This document shows, one piece after another, positions 1 through 9,769 of a DNA stretch of 64,000 nt. Where the stretch lies: positions 17,065 to 81,064 of the forward strand of contig CALUKF010000007.1 of the NCBI GenBank assembly GCA_944321145.1. The letters are read 5' to 3'. Every line of letters starts with the position of its first letter. Within the stretch, counting starts at the first letter, position 1. This stretch comes from an uncultured Odoribacter sp. Lineage in GTDB: Bacteria > Bacteroidota > Bacteroidia > Bacteroidales > Marinifilaceae. The notes below the pieces were generated by a model. That model worked only from the letters and a program-made list of their open reading frames with translations, did no database searches and was not told the DNA's origin. The position numbers and the translations under genes were made by a program.

Positions 1-332
1 GCCAAGCGTACAGCCAAACGCACATGCTCCTCTGTCACCCAACGGGCTTCGGCAGGAAAAATGTGTTCCGTCAACCACTTGTGCAGAGGCAAATCATCGG
101 CATAGCCCCTAAACAGGGTCATCGGCAAATGGGTATGGGTATTGACCCAGCCCGGGAGGACAAACATGCCCGCCACATCGGTAATTTCCGCTTCTTCACC
201 GGCAGCGTTCCACCCGCCGGTTGTGATTGCCTTTATCCGCCCGTCCTCAATCACAAGAGTGCCGTCCGGGATAATGTCCATGCCCGCATTCAAGGTCAGA
301 ATACGGGCATGGGTGATGATTTTCCGTTTCAT
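1..332 (-). CDS. Amidohydrolase, MTA/SAH deaminase-like (partial)
   Basis: Only the first 110 codons are in the window; the gene runs off the left edge. It starts at ATG 332-330 (MKRKIITHARILTLN). The N-terminal part looks like the beta-sandwich of metal-dependent amidohydrolases, followed by GWVNTHTHLPM (residues 61-71). Its HxH pair (His66, His68) is the usual first metal-binding motif. The following RGYADDLPLHKWL resembles the methylthioadenosine/S-adenosylhomocysteine deaminase and chlorohydrolase branch. The family removes amino or chloro groups from purine-like rings in the cytoplasm. The exact substrate cannot be told from this fragment. It begins 42 bp after hmuV, so it may be co-transcribed, but nothing links it functionally to haem uptake. 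Confidence 0.8.
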   Translation of the reverse strand, partial: MKRKIITHARILTLNAGMDIIPDGTLVIEDGRIKAITTGGWNAAGEEAEITDVAGMFVLPGWVNTHTHLPMTLFRGYADDLPLHKWLTEHIFPAEARWVTEEHVRLAVRL

Positions 333-374
333 AATAACCGTTTTCACAAAAGTAGTGAAAATTCCGGTTATCCT

Positions 375-698
375 TTACTCCGGCACATAGATTATTTCAC
401 CGTTTTCCAATTCGTATGCAATGCCTACACGCTTGCCACGGGTTCCGGATTGCTGCTGGTCTTCGGAGGGAGTGTAACGGTTGATTTTCTCGCCTTCCTT
501 CGTAATGATTTCCATGTTTTCCTTTCCCGGATTCTTTACCATGGTAAAATCCTCCTGGGAAAGCATTTCCGTCATGTTGTAACGGGTCACCAATGCCACC
601 ATCAAAGCGACGGCAAACACCATTGCCACATCGAACAGATTGGACACCACGCTAATCGGGTCGCTGTCCTCCTCTTTTTTCAATAGATTTCGTTTCAT
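375..698 (-). CDS. hmuV: DUF2149 family membrane protein (HmuV-like)
   Basis: Small protein of 107 residues with one membrane segment (about residues 20-40, NLFDVAMVFAVALMVALV) and a soluble periplasmic tail ending in GIAYELENGEIIYV. This is the DUF2149 layout, which resembles a compact ExbD/TolR: one anchor plus a periplasmic domain. Its start overlaps the stop of the ExbB/TolQ-like gene by 4 bp, so the two are translationally coupled. In Porphyromonas the last gene of hmuYRSTUV has this type. Inference: it pairs with HmuU as a proton-driven motor unit for the haem system. It is not an ABC ATPase despite the V in the name. Confidence 0.8.
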   Translation of the reverse strand: MKRNLLKKEEDSDPISVVSNLFDVAMVFAVALMVALVTRYNMTEMLSQEDFTMVKNPGKENMEIITKEGEKINRYTPSEDQQQSGTRGKRVGIAYELENGEIIYVPE

Positions 699-1294
699 GC
701 GCGATTCCGTTTTTCATTCAACACTTCTGCAATAAACTCCAAATTGGTCATGTCCTGCAAATACCAACGCTGCTTGACCTGTTGGGTGAGAAAACCTACT
801 GCGCCTGCCACCAAACCAATCACCGTCGTGGCAAAAGCCACCTGCATGTTGTATGCCATGGAACCAATGTCTCCGGTAGACAAGCCAACCAAGGCAGGTC
901 CCATCGGTATCAGCGTGCCCATCAAGCCAAGGATGGGACCTAATTTTGTCAGGGTTTTGGAAGTCGCCAAATCCTTATCGGCTTCTATCTCAAAATTGGC
1001 AAGAAGACGCTGCACCACAGCGGGATAGTCTTTTGCCTCCAATATTTTACGCATGTAAGTAACCACCAGTGATTTGCTTTCCGGCAATTTGCTTTCAAAA
1101 TCATCGATATTTGTCATGCGGAGCGTCTCCAACTGCTCACGCAACATTTTGTCCGTCTTGCGGATAGAAAGATATTGCCCAAAGAAACTACCCACCAAAA
1201 GCAGGGAACGGAAAAACAAAAGAATCAATAACACAACGTCAGGAACAAGCAAACCGTTCGAGATCCAAAACATGATATCAGAAATTGTATTCAT
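695..1294 (-). CDS. hmuU: MotA/TolQ/ExbB proton channel family protein (HmuU-like)
   Basis: 199 residues with an N-terminal membrane helix (residues 10-38) and two later helices. The C-terminal pair (about 115-170) carries the TolQ/ExbB-type core, LGPILGLMGTLIPMGPALVGLSTGDIGSMAYNMQVAFATTVIGLVAGAV in outline. ExbB/TolQ proteins form pentameric inner-membrane proton channels that energise TonB- or Tol-type partners. Gap to hmuT is 5 bp and it overlaps hmuV by 4 bp. The position matches HmuU of the hmuYRSTUV locus. Whether it powers HmuS, the TonB receptor or another step is not shown by sequence. Confidence 0.85.
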   Translation of the reverse strand: MNTISDIMFWISNGLLVPDVVLLILLFFRSLLLVGSFFGQYLSIRKTDKMLREQLETLRMTNIDDFESKLPESKSLVVTYMRKILEAKDYPAVVQRLLANFEIEADKDLATSKTLTKLGPILGLMGTLIPMGPALVGLSTGDIGSMAYNMQVAFATTVIGLVAGAVGFLTQQVKQRWYLQDMTNLEFIAEVLNEKRNRA

Positions 1295-1299
1295 CGGTA

Positions 1300-1998
1300 T
1301 TAAATTTTTAAATGTGATTTAAACTTTCTTCTTAAAACTCTCATAATTAACCCACAAGCCCCTCCCACAACAAAAATGCCGACACAGCCGAAAAATGCTC
1401 CCCAATCCACCGTCGCCACTCCCTCTACTGCCGTCTGCCCGTTCACGGTGGCAACAATGCCCAAAATGGCAACCAGTGCATTGGTCAGGAAAAGCAATTC
1501 CAAGCGCAAATCGGACTCAGGCACCAACCGCAAAAGCACCCAGCGCCCCAAGGGTACCAACACCAACACAAAAAAAGCAAACCCCACTGCTACCCAATGG
1601 AAAGAAATGCCCGGCAAAGCAAAAATCAGTTGCGTCAAAGTGAAAAACAGCACCGGAAGTACCAATACGCCCGGGAACCAATACAGCACCCGGTACAACC
1701 ACATCGTGTGCCGCTTGACAGGCGACAGGGTATCCACATGCACCCGAAGAAGGCAAAACGCCATTTGCAAAGCCACTTCCACCGTCAAAATCACTGAGGT
1801 GTCAAGCATCAATGCCGGGTTATTCAACCAATCGGCAATCTGCGTTTTGGACTGCTCAATGGCAAACCGCCAAGTCAGCATGACGAAAACGGCTGCGGCA
1901 ACAGCAGCCACAGCTGTCGCCGTTCGCTTCCAAAAAGTTTGCTTCAACAGGAAGTTGAATGCCGTTATCAACATCAGTATCAAAACAATCGTACCCAT
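1300..1998 (-). CDS. hmuT: Polytopic membrane protein (HmuT-like)
   Basis: 232 residues with about six hydrophobic segments (near 1-20, 27-48, 70-90, 105-130, 133-150, 165-188, 200-220), so an inner-membrane protein with few soluble parts. I recognise it by place only: it sits between the CobN-like HmuS gene (3 bp gap) and the ExbB/TolQ-like gene (5 bp gap), the slot occupied by HmuT in hmuYRSTUV. It has no Walker motifs and no substrate-binding protein features. Possible role: membrane scaffold or translocation partner of HmuS/HmuU/HmuV. Confidence 0.65.
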   Translation of the reverse strand: MGTIVLILMLITAFNFLLKQTFWKRTATAVAAVAAAVFVMLTWRFAIEQSKTQIADWLNNPALMLDTSVILTVEVALQMAFCLLRVHVDTLSPVKRHTMWLYRVLYWFPGVLVLPVLFFTLTQLIFALPGISFHWVAVGFAFFVLVLVPLGRWVLLRLVPESDLRLELLFLTNALVAILGIVATVNGQTAVEGVATVDWGAFFGCVGIFVVGGACGLIMRVLRRKFKSHLKI

Positions 1999-2001
1999 CG
2001 C

Positions 2002-5000
2002 TTACATCCTGTTTTTACGTCTTTTCCGCATCAACACAATCAATCCTGCAAGCACAACCACGACGGCAACCACAATCCACAGGCTGGACACTTGCGTCTC
2101 ATGCTGTTGGGTCGTCGGATTCAACTCTTCTTTCTTCATCACCATGCCGTCGGTATTTTCTGCCACCGCCTCGCGGATTTGCGAAATGTTCGCCTGGTAT
2201 TGCCGTCCGGCTTCCGGGCTGACCTTCGAAGCAATAAAGTCACGCAACTTGGCATTGTCGCACACGAAACCGGAACACGAAGGTTTGTATTTGTTCACCA
2301 ACTCGGTATGCAACTGCGAAATGTCGGCTATTTGCTGTTCGCTCGCCTGCCACATGCCCTTGCGCACTGTCTCCAGCATCACGGCGGTCATCTCCTCCAA
2401 CGCAGCAGGATTCTTCTCCTCAAAGTATTCCTGTATGCCCAAATCAAATTTGTCCTTCACGTAGACATTGTATATCTCATCCCACAATTCCTTGTCTATG
2501 GCTTTCGGTTTCATGACATTCCAGCCGTAAGTGTTACGCACAATCTCAGAAAACGTAGCTGCCGACGAAGCATCCCCTTTCATTTTTTCTTTGATGTAAG
2601 CAGGATTGAAAATCGTGGTGCGCGACTCTACTCCGATAGCCTCCTTCACTTCCTGCATCCGGTTGTTATTACGGTTGCGGTAATCGCTGAAATAAGCATC
2701 TGGGTCTTTGCCCGTCACATTCCGGACAGCAAGGTTCATACCGCCCATAAATACATACACAAAGTCTAAACTCAACGCCCCCCACGTGTTGCTCTGGCGA
2801 GGCTGAATGACCACATCCGTGCGGGTCAATGCCGCCTCGAAAGCAAATTGCCGGAAAGCCTCCCAATTTTTCTCGCTCCCGTAATAAGCCCCCATGTTGT
2901 TGAGATACGTATTGGCAATCTCCTCCTCGCTCTCCCAACGGTCTCCGGCTTCTACCATGCCTGTAATGCCGGTGCCGTAACCGCCATTCGCTCCTCCGAA
3001 CACACGGAAAGATGCCATCTCACGGGCATCTTTTGGGGAAACGCCCTGTTCCATCAAAGCCCACTCGGACTCTACAACGCCTGCTGCCACCATATTCTCA
3101 TATTCATCCCCTTGTGCGGCAGCCGCCATCTCCACTGCCCGGTTCACCAAGAACAGACGGGAAGCCGCCAAGTCGCGCAATTGCCCCGAAGTCTGCACCA
3201 CTACGTCAATGCGTGGGCGTCCCAGTTCCTTGGACGGTATTAAGCGCAGGTCGCTCACCCTGCCGAAAGCATCGCGAATGGGTTCCACCCCCAACATATA
3301 CAACACTTGGGCAATGGTCGCACCGCCTGTTTCAATAAATTCACCTGCCCACAACGTATAACTCACTTTCTTGGGATACTCGCCATCATGGCGTTTGCGG
3401 TACATGTCGATGGTGCTCTTTGCCAACTGCACGCCTTTTTCCCACGCGGCTTCCGTCGGCGTCTCCTCTGCGTTGATGGCAAACATATTCCGACCGGTCG
3501 GCAAAGTATTCGGGTTTACAATCGGGTCGCCCCCCGGCGAAGGAGAAGTATAGCCGCCAGCCAAAGCATTCACGAGGCTTGCCAATTCCTGCTCCGGGCT
3601 TTCCTCCAATTGCTTTTTATACAAACCGATATTCTTGACTGTCCGCTCGACCTCCAAAATGGCAAGCGCCTTATTGATTTCCTCTTTTGAATATTCTTTC
3701 TGCCGGCGATTGCCCATCTGCTGCATCATGGCAGACATGCCTCCCTTCGGTGCCTGCCCGGCTTGCTGCGGCTTGCCGGCGGGAGCCTCCCCTTTGATGG
3801 CTCTTGCCATCTTCATGGCGGCATCAGCGTCAATGCCCATCTTGCCGGCAACAGACACAATTTCCGCCGAGTCCATCTTTTTCACCATTTCCACCATGGC
3901 TTTCGGCATCTTGCCGTGCTTGCCCTTCATGCCTTTCACATCGGGATGCCCGGCAGGCATCCCCTTCCCGTCAAGCCCAGGCTTCGTTGCGGTTTCTTTC
4001 GCAACCGGGGCATTCCCTGCTTCCCCGCCGCTCTCCTGCATCGCCATCATCATTGCCATCATGCCTTGCGGGGCATTGCGTGCCTTGTCGATTTCATGGG
4101 CTTCTGCCAATTCTTCTGCCGTGATCCCGGCAATGCGGCAAATCTCAGCATCTGTGACTTCCTTCGGGTTGGCAAGCCGCTGCGCCACCAACCGGCGGGC
4201 AGGCTCCACATACCGCTCCGTAAACAGCGATTTATGCTTTTGCACCCGCTCATCCGCCTTGCCACGCATTTTGTCCAGAGCCAACATGCTATAAGCAATC
4301 GGCTCGGTCGCCATAGAATAGACAGAAGAAACAATGCGCTCTTTCTCGTAGGGCACGCCCATCGTGTAAAGCTGTCCGGTTATCTTTTCTGTTGCCAGTT
4401 CCTCGGCAAAATTTTCCACTCGTAAAATTTCCTCCTCGGTATAAGGCACAGACAATAGGCTGTCCAAACCCAGTTCCCGATGGATGCCCATCTGCACCGT
4501 CAGCCTCTTTACCTCCAAGGCTGCCTGATTCAGTTCTTCCTGCGTAACTGGTTTCTCAGCTGCCAATTTGGTATTGTAAACCTTCACTTTCTCCATCAGG
4601 TCGCGGTAAATTCCCCGCACGCTGCTCTCTAAGAAAGGCGGCGTCAAGTAGCTTTGCAACCCAGCGTATGAACGGCGTTTGGCAATCATGCCTTCGCCCA
4701 CATTGCCAATAGAATAAACGTAAAAATGCGGGACAGCCCCCACCAGCCGGTCAGGCCAATCGTTGCTGCAAAGCGCCACTTGTTTTTTGGGCGTAAATTC
4801 CAAACTGCCATGCGTACCGAAATGAATCAAGGCATCTGCCTTAAAGCCATACTGCATCCACAAATAAGAGGCTATGTAAGTATGTGGCGGCGCGGCATGG
4901 GTTCCATGCACAATTTGAAAAGCATTGTCCCCTGCCCCTGCGGCATTCTGCGGCATCACCACCACGTTCCCGAATTGCAGGCGGGCAACCCCCAATTTGC

Positions 5001-6417
5001 CGTCGGAAGTCGACATGTAATGCCCGGGAAAGTCCCCATTGGCAGCCACCACCTCGGCATATTTCTCCGGGCGCAAAGCTTTTTGCACCCACGACTCATA
5101 TTGTTCTTTCGTAATCAACTCCGGATGCCCGCTCTTCATGAAAGCGTCAAAAGCCCCCTCGGCATAAGTTCCGAACACAGCCCCCTGCGACATAATCATC
5201 TGCTCAAATTCCTTCGCCGTGGCGGGAAGCCCCTCTACCTTGTAGCCTTCTGCTTTCAGACGGCAGAGCAAGTTATAAAGCGACGGCGCCACCTCCATCC
5301 CTGCGGCAGTCATTGCGTTCTGCCCGGGACCTTTGTAGTAATAAATCGCCACCCGCTTCTCGCTGTTCGGCTTCTCTTTCAAAGCCAGGTAATTGTTTAC
5401 ATTCTGCACAAAAGTCTCCAACCGTTCCGGCACAGCAAACGAATGCCGCAAACCTTCCTCGTCTTCGTATTGCGCAAAAAGGGCAAACGTGCGGATTGCC
5501 CCGTCGATTTCAGGCGTGACGACGCTCTGCGACAGGAAGCCTCCGGACATGCCCATCGGGTCGTTCTCCCAATCCTCCACCAGAGAGTGAATGGTCAAAG
5601 GGGCAAAAAGCAGGATGTTTTTCCGTTCCAAGAACTCCACCACCTTGTCCCCCAAACGCCCGTGCGCCATATTGATGACCGCATCCGGGTCGATTTCTTC
5701 CATGAAAGGCAAAAGCTTCCGCATTGTAGAAATCGGATACACATTGTGCCCCGCCTTTTCCAAGGCTGCAATCAGCCCCGTCGCGTCCGCCATCTGCCCG
5801 GTCACGACAATCTTGTGCCCGTCCTCTTTGTACAAACCATTCGAGCGCAAAAATGCCTCGTAATCCGCCACCGTAGTGAACTCCATCTCGTCCTCGGGAT
5901 TCTCTACGCCTGCATGGTAAAGGATGTCCCACGGACGTTCCACCGGTTCTTCTATTTCCGGAATGGAAGAGACTTTCCCGTCAATCTCTTTGCGAATGTA
6001 ATTCAACAGGTTGCGGTAGTTCTTCCGTCCCCCGCCCAAATAAGCTGCCACCCGCCCAATGTGCTCTTCCTCCAGGCTGCATATATTGTTCGCCGGATTG
6101 GTTGCCATCGTTGTATAAACGGGAATGCCCTTGTCGGCAGCCCGTTGGATTTGGGCTCGTTCTTCTTCCACCACCCGCAATCCCATGCCATTGACGAACA
6201 CCATGTCATAGCGGGTCAGTTCGTCCAGCCGGTCGGTTGGCACATCGGCAACTTTCACCTTGGGGTTGTCGTTCGCCTTGGCTATCGCTCCCATACTAAT
6301 GGTCTGGAAGTTCACAAAAGCCACCTTCGTCGTGCCAAACCACGCATTGTAGCCCCACACGCCAAGCGCTGCCACCAGGGCTACAATACACGCAATTACC
6401 ATTTTCTTCTTCATCAT
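2002..6417 (-). CDS. hmuS: CobN/BchH-type chelatase family protein, membrane anchored (HmuS-like)
   Basis: 1471 residues. It begins with a signal anchor (residues 5-24) and ends with a second membrane helix (about 1443-1466) followed by a basic tail (RKRRKNRM), so the bulk should be extracytoplasmic. The body is a CobN/magnesium-chelatase H subunit: the family motif HFGTHGSLEF is near residue 530 and GNVGEGMIAKRR follows. Known members insert or remove metals from tetrapyrroles. In hmu loci this protein has been proposed to take iron out of haem anaerobically; that role is inferred here from context. Residues about 785-910 are an unusual Met/Lys/Gly/His-rich insert (repeated MMAM, GMKGKHGKMPK, GGMSAMMQQMG). 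True cobaltochelatase is unlikely because there is no CobS/CobT-type ATPase partner and the neighbours are haem uptake genes. Confidence 0.85.
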   Translation of the reverse strand: MMKKKMVIACIVALVAALGVWGYNAWFGTTKVAFVNFQTISMGAIAKANDNPKVKVADVPTDRLDELTRYDMVFVNGMGLRVVEEERAQIQRAADKGIPVYTTMATNPANNICSLEEEHIGRVAAYLGGGRKNYRNLLNYIRKEIDGKVSSIPEIEEPVERPWDILYHAGVENPEDEMEFTTVADYEAFLRSNGLYKEDGHKIVVTGQMADATGLIAALEKAGHNVYPISTMRKLLPFMEEIDPDAVINMAHGRLGDKVVEFLERKNILLFAPLTIHSLVEDWENDPMGMSGGFLSQSVVTPEIDGAIRTFALFAQYEDEEGLRHSFAVPERLETFVQNVNNYLALKEKPNSEKRVAIYYYKGPGQNAMTAAGMEVAPSLYNLLCRLKAEGYKVEGLPATAKEFEQMIMSQGAVFGTYAEGAFDAFMKSGHPELITKEQYESWVQKALRPEKYAEVVAANGDFPGHYMSTSDGKLGVARLQFGNVVVMPQNAAGAGDNAFQIVHGTHAAPPHTYIASYLWMQYGFKADALIHFGTHGSLEFTPKKQVALCSNDWPDRLVGAVPHFYVYSIGNVGEGMIAKRRSYAGLQSYLTPPFLESSVRGIYRDLMEKVKVYNTKLAAEKPVTQEELNQAALEVKRLTVQMGIHRELGLDSLLSVPYTEEEILRVENFAEELATEKITGQLYTMGVPYEKERIVSSVYSMATEPIAYSMLALDKMRGKADERVQKHKSLFTERYVEPARRLVAQRLANPKEVTDAEICRIAGITAEELAEAHEIDKARNAPQGMMAMMMAMQESGGEAGNAPVAKETATKPGLDGKGMPAGHPDVKGMKGKHGKMPKAMVEMVKKMDSAEIVSVAGKMGIDADAAMKMARAIKGEAPAGKPQQAGQAPKGGMSAMMQQMGNRRQKEYSKEEINKALAILEVERTVKNIGLYKKQLEESPEQELASLVNALAGGYTSPSPGGDPIVNPNTLPTGRNMFAINAEETPTEAAWEKGVQLAKSTIDMYRKRHDGEYPKKVSYTLWAGEFIETGGATIAQVLYMLGVEPIRDAFGRVSDLRLIPSKELGRPRIDVVVQTSGQLRDLAASRLFLVNRAVEMAAAAQGDEYENMVAAGVVESEWALMEQGVSPKDAREMASFRVFGGANGGYGTGITGMVEAGDRWESEEEIANTYLNNMGAYYGSEKNWEAFRQFAFEAALTRTDVVIQPRQSNTWGALSLDFVYVFMGGMNLAVRNVTGKDPDAYFSDYRNRNNNRMQEVKEAIGVESRTTIFNPAYIKEKMKGDASSAATFSEIVRNTYGWNVMKPKAIDKELWDEIYNVYVKDKFDLGIQEYFEEKNPAALEEMTAVMLETVRKGMWQASEQQIADISQLHTELVNKYKPSCSGFVCDNAKLRDFIASKVSPEAGRQYQANISQIREAVAENTDGMVMKKEELNPTTQQHETQVSSLWIVVAVVVVLAGLIVLMRKRRKNRM

Positions 6418-6438
6418 CTTTTATTGATTTAGTGTTTT

Positions 6439-8679
6439 CTACAATTTAAACAGGTCGGCAAAGTTGATGCCTAAGGTTCCCACGACCTCTATGCCGCGTT
6501 GTGGCACAACGGACGAATCCGATGCCCCGTTTTTCGCCTTCAAGTTCAAGATATTGTCAAATGCCAAGGTAAAACGGAAACCACGCGGGAAACGCGCTCC
6601 TAAATTGAAGTCTACCGTCGTATAAGCATAACGCGGCGTCAGGACGTATGCGCCCTCGCTGTTCTTGTACCACACATCCACCTTTGACAGCCAACGACCG
6701 TTCAGGGAAGCATTGGCTTTCACTTTGCCCCATTGGCGGGCGTAACTGCTCGTGAAAGTCAGGCTGTGCGGACGGAATACAGAAGTATTATATCCGTCTT
6801 CCTCCTCATGGCTGTTCACGTAGGAATAGGAACCATTGAAACGGAAACCACAATCCAAACGCACTTGTGCCATCACGTCGATACCCGACTTCTCGCTGCT
6901 CTCATGATTATAATACTTCTGGGCGGCATCGCCATCCTCGTCTTCAAAATCGCCCAAGTAAATCTCATTCTCATACTTCGTGTAATACCCCGATACTGAG
7001 CCGTTAAATACACCCCGTGTATACTCTAACGACAACGTGCCCTGATGGCTCTTCTCTGGCTCCAAGTCCGTATTGCCGTAAATCATGAAACCGAAACCGC
7101 CCATCGGGAAGGAAGAATACAATTCTTTCAGCGTCGGAATGCGGAAGCCCATCCCGTAATTGCCCCGCAAGGCAAAATCCCCGAAACGCCACATCAGCGA
7201 CACCTTTGGGCTGGCATGGAAACCGTAATCGGAATGGCAATCGGAGCGCACTCCCACCAAAATATTAAAAAAATCCGTTATCTTCCAATCCTCCTGTAAA
7301 TACAACACGTAAGTCTGCTGGCTATGCTCAACGTCTCCCTCCAAACTAAACCAATAATGATTCATTTTTTGCGCGTTCACCTCTATGCCCGCAGTCAGGA
7401 GATGTCGCCCAAACTCCCCGGTATAATTCAACCGTACCGTATGCGACAAATCTTCCATTATCGTTTTAGAGGCATCATCCCGAGGGTACACTTCCTTTTT
7501 GATGTAATCGTCCAACAAATACGACAGCGACAAATTCTGCCGCTCATTGAACACATAATAAAGCCTCGGGTTTAGCGTCCATCCTTCGAAACGATTCTCA
7601 ATGCCCGTCTGCTCGTATGGGTTCAACTGGTTGTTCCGGTAATAGCTCCCGGTCATGTCCAACTTGAAATTGTCTGTAAAAGAATAACCGAGGCGTTCGC
7701 TCACAGACCATTTGTCAAAACCCAGAACCTCGGTAGAACTCGCATCCGCCGTATCACGCACAATGGAATCCTGCCCGTGAATGTCCGTATAGTGATACTC
7801 CGTAACCTGTCCCTCCTTGTCATCCACCTGGTAAGCATCCCGCCGACTATATGAAAAAGTCGTATAAGAAGAATACCTGCTCCCTTTTGTGCCTACCGAT
7901 GCCGAGTATTTCATCTCATCTTTCGTCCCCCAGCGGGCACTCACATCAGCCGAAAAAGGACGCTCCGCGTTCTTCGTAATAATGTTCACCACCCCACCCA
8001 TGGCTTGCGAACCATAGAGGGTGGACATCGCGCCTTTCACCACCTCGATACGGGCAATGTTGTCCACATCGATGCGGTCGAAATCAATGTTATTGCTCGC
8101 GCCCTCGCCCGCAATGCGTTCCCCGTCCATGAGGAAAAGCACATAGCCGCCTGCCGCCCCTTGGAACTGCAATTCCGGCAAATTGGAGCCATGCGCAATC
8201 CCAAACTGCAAGCCCGGCAATGCCAACTCCAGGAGCGTCTGGAAATCAATCGGGTTGATTTGCTCTATCTCGCGTGCCGAAATGACCTGCGTCAGCACCG
8301 GCGCCTCCTTCAGCGGCTTCGGCGTCCGCGTGCCCGTAATCACCACTTCGTCCAGCGAATTGACGGACGGCTCCAGCCGGATGGTCAGCACCTTGTCCTC
8401 CTGCCCGTCCCAAGTATATTCCTGTGGTTTGTACCCCGTAAAACTAAAACGTAAAACCTGCCGTCCCGACTTGCGAAGCGACAGCACAAACTCGCCGTTG
8501 GCATTCGTGCCCGCGCCAATCGTGCTGCCCTTCACCCACACAGAAGCACCCGGCAAGGGTGCTCCCGTTTCATCCAATACTACTCCCCGGATAGTGGCGA
8601 CTACCGCAGAGGAAGTCTCTTCTTCCGCACTGGCTGCAAAAGCCAGTAAAGAGAAACATATCAATAGTATCTTCCGCAT
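6439..8679 (-). CDS. hmuR: TonB-dependent haem receptor (HmuR-like)
   Basis: 746 residues: signal peptide (1-18, cut near AASA), a carboxypeptidase-regulatory-like domain (about 27-105), a plug (about 110-235, with NSLDEVVITGTRTPKPLKEAP at its start), then a 22-strand-type barrel ending in an aromatic C-terminus. GFRIPTLKELY and GNTDLEPEKS in the barrel match the FRAP/NPDL-type motif pair of haem receptors, with changes. It would take haem from HmuY at the cell surface and move it to the periplasm using TonB energy. It lies 22 bp downstream of the HmuY gene and 21 bp upstream of the HmuS gene. Confidence 0.88.
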   Translation of the reverse strand: MRKILLICFSLLAFAASAEEETSSAVVATIRGVVLDETGAPLPGASVWVKGSTIGAGTNANGEFVLSLRKSGRQVLRFSFTGYKPQEYTWDGQEDKVLTIRLEPSVNSLDEVVITGTRTPKPLKEAPVLTQVISAREIEQINPIDFQTLLELALPGLQFGIAHGSNLPELQFQGAAGGYVLFLMDGERIAGEGASNNIDFDRIDVDNIARIEVVKGAMSTLYGSQAMGGVVNIITKNAERPFSADVSARWGTKDEMKYSASVGTKGSRYSSYTTFSYSRRDAYQVDDKEGQVTEYHYTDIHGQDSIVRDTADASSTEVLGFDKWSVSERLGYSFTDNFKLDMTGSYYRNNQLNPYEQTGIENRFEGWTLNPRLYYVFNERQNLSLSYLLDDYIKKEVYPRDDASKTIMEDLSHTVRLNYTGEFGRHLLTAGIEVNAQKMNHYWFSLEGDVEHSQQTYVLYLQEDWKITDFFNILVGVRSDCHSDYGFHASPKVSLMWRFGDFALRGNYGMGFRIPTLKELYSSFPMGGFGFMIYGNTDLEPEKSHQGTLSLEYTRGVFNGSVSGYYTKYENEIYLGDFEDEDGDAAQKYYNHESSEKSGIDVMAQVRLDCGFRFNGSYSYVNSHEEEDGYNTSVFRPHSLTFTSSYARQWGKVKANASLNGRWLSKVDVWYKNSEGAYVLTPRYAYTTVDFNLGARFPRGFRFTLAFDNILNLKAKNGASDSSVVPQRGIEVVGTLGINFADLFKL

Positions 8680-8701
8680 AGTATGTGTCTGTCAGGCTAA
8701 A

Positions 8702-9712
8702 TCATTTCACTTCCTCATAATCAAAGCAAGCTGCCGTCTTGCCCATCGAATTGTAAGCTGTGAACTTCATCTTCCACACCTTGCCGTTTACACTGACTAC
8801 AAAACAATTCGAGTTCAACTCGTAGGTATAGGGAGGCATGCTGCCCGTCGGCGTGGCAATCACCCAATTCGCCAGTTCCGGATTCAACACCACATCTTGG
8901 TAGCCCACAAAACCGCTCATCATATTCGACATATCCGCAATCACCTCTCCCATCTCATCAGCCACCAAGCCGCTCTCCGCATCCGCCATTGTCACCGCAT
9001 CCAAATCCGTCTTGCTCAATTCCTTGGCACTTCCTCCATTCGTGCGGATATCATACTTGTGCACGGCTATGTCCCATTGGAAAGGCAAAGCCGCCTCCGC
9101 TGCCGCATCCACCTCATACGTATAACTGCCCGTTACCGTCGACGTGTATGCCGCCGTTATATCCATCGGCATCGCGCCCGGCTGAATGGCAAAAGTCAAG
9201 TTCACCGCATCGCCTTCCTTCGTGCCAATAGTCCCCGATACAGCAAATTTATAAATAGTCTCGCCTACCAAGGTTTCTTGCTTCCCCCCGCTCAACGTCC
9301 AAACCCCATTCTCCAATTTGGCTTCCGCGCGCGTGGTCAAAGTAAACGGCTCAACCTCTTCCCCGCTCATCGACATCGTCAAATCCATGGCAGAGACTTC
9401 CACGCTGTCCGCATTGACACGGGTAATGGAAACGCTGACATCCTCCAAATTCACGTAGTCGGCAAACATCCCGCTGCCTTTCAAGGTACCCGTGTACAAG
9501 CCCGTCACGGCACCTTCCTCCTTATTAATCGGCAAAGTCTGCGTCGTGCCCGTCTCGAAATCAAAATAAGTCCACGCCTCATAATCATCGGCAACCACCT
9601 TGGCTTCGCTATTCGCGCCGCCACCGCCGTTTCCGCCGTTATTGTCATCACAAGCTGTAAATAAACCTCCGAACATCATCAGAGCTGCTAAAATCAATTG
9701 GTTACTTTTCAT
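8702..9712 (-). CDS. hmuY: HmuY-family haem-binding lipoprotein
   Basis: 336 residues. The leader ends in a lipobox (GLFTACDDN, Cys21), followed by a Gly/Asn-rich linker. The middle (about 60-190) is a beta-rich calycin-like stretch. The C-terminal half carries HmuY-type sequence: FQWDIAVHKYDIRTNGG (near 213-229) and a final CFVVSVNGKVWKMKFTAY block. HmuY proteins are surface or vesicle haemophores. The usual length is about 200-220 residues, so this one has an extra N-terminal domain. The haem ligands cannot be assigned safely; the His in AVHKYD is a candidate. First gene of the hmu operon, with its own -7 box about 58 bp upstream. Confidence 0.82.
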   Translation of the reverse strand: MKSNQLILAALMMFGGLFTACDDNNGGNGGGGANSEAKVVADDYEAWTYFDFETGTTQTLPINKEEGAVTGLYTGTLKGSGMFADYVNLEDVSVSITRVNADSVEVSAMDLTMSMSGEEVEPFTLTTRAEAKLENGVWTLSGGKQETLVGETIYKFAVSGTIGTKEGDAVNLTFAIQPGAMPMDITAAYTSTVTGSYTYEVDAAAEAALPFQWDIAVHKYDIRTNGGSAKELSKTDLDAVTMADAESGLVADEMGEVIADMSNMMSGFVGYQDVVLNPELANWVIATPTGSMPPYTYELNSNCFVVSVNGKVWKMKFTAYNSMGKTAACFDYEEVK

Positions 9713-9769
9713 CGCTAATTCTATTTAATGTTATTTTTCTATTTCGCTTTCTTGTTATTTAGAACGAAG

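Noticed and set aside
2002..6417. Aerobic cobaltochelatase subunit CobN in cobalamin synthesis
   Set aside because: Membrane anchored at both ends, inside an hmuYRSTUV-type locus and without chelatase ATPase partners; haem context is stronger.
4726..6432. 568-codon plus-strand open frame over hmuS
   Set aside because: Shadow frame opposite the CobN-like gene, no recognisable protein features.
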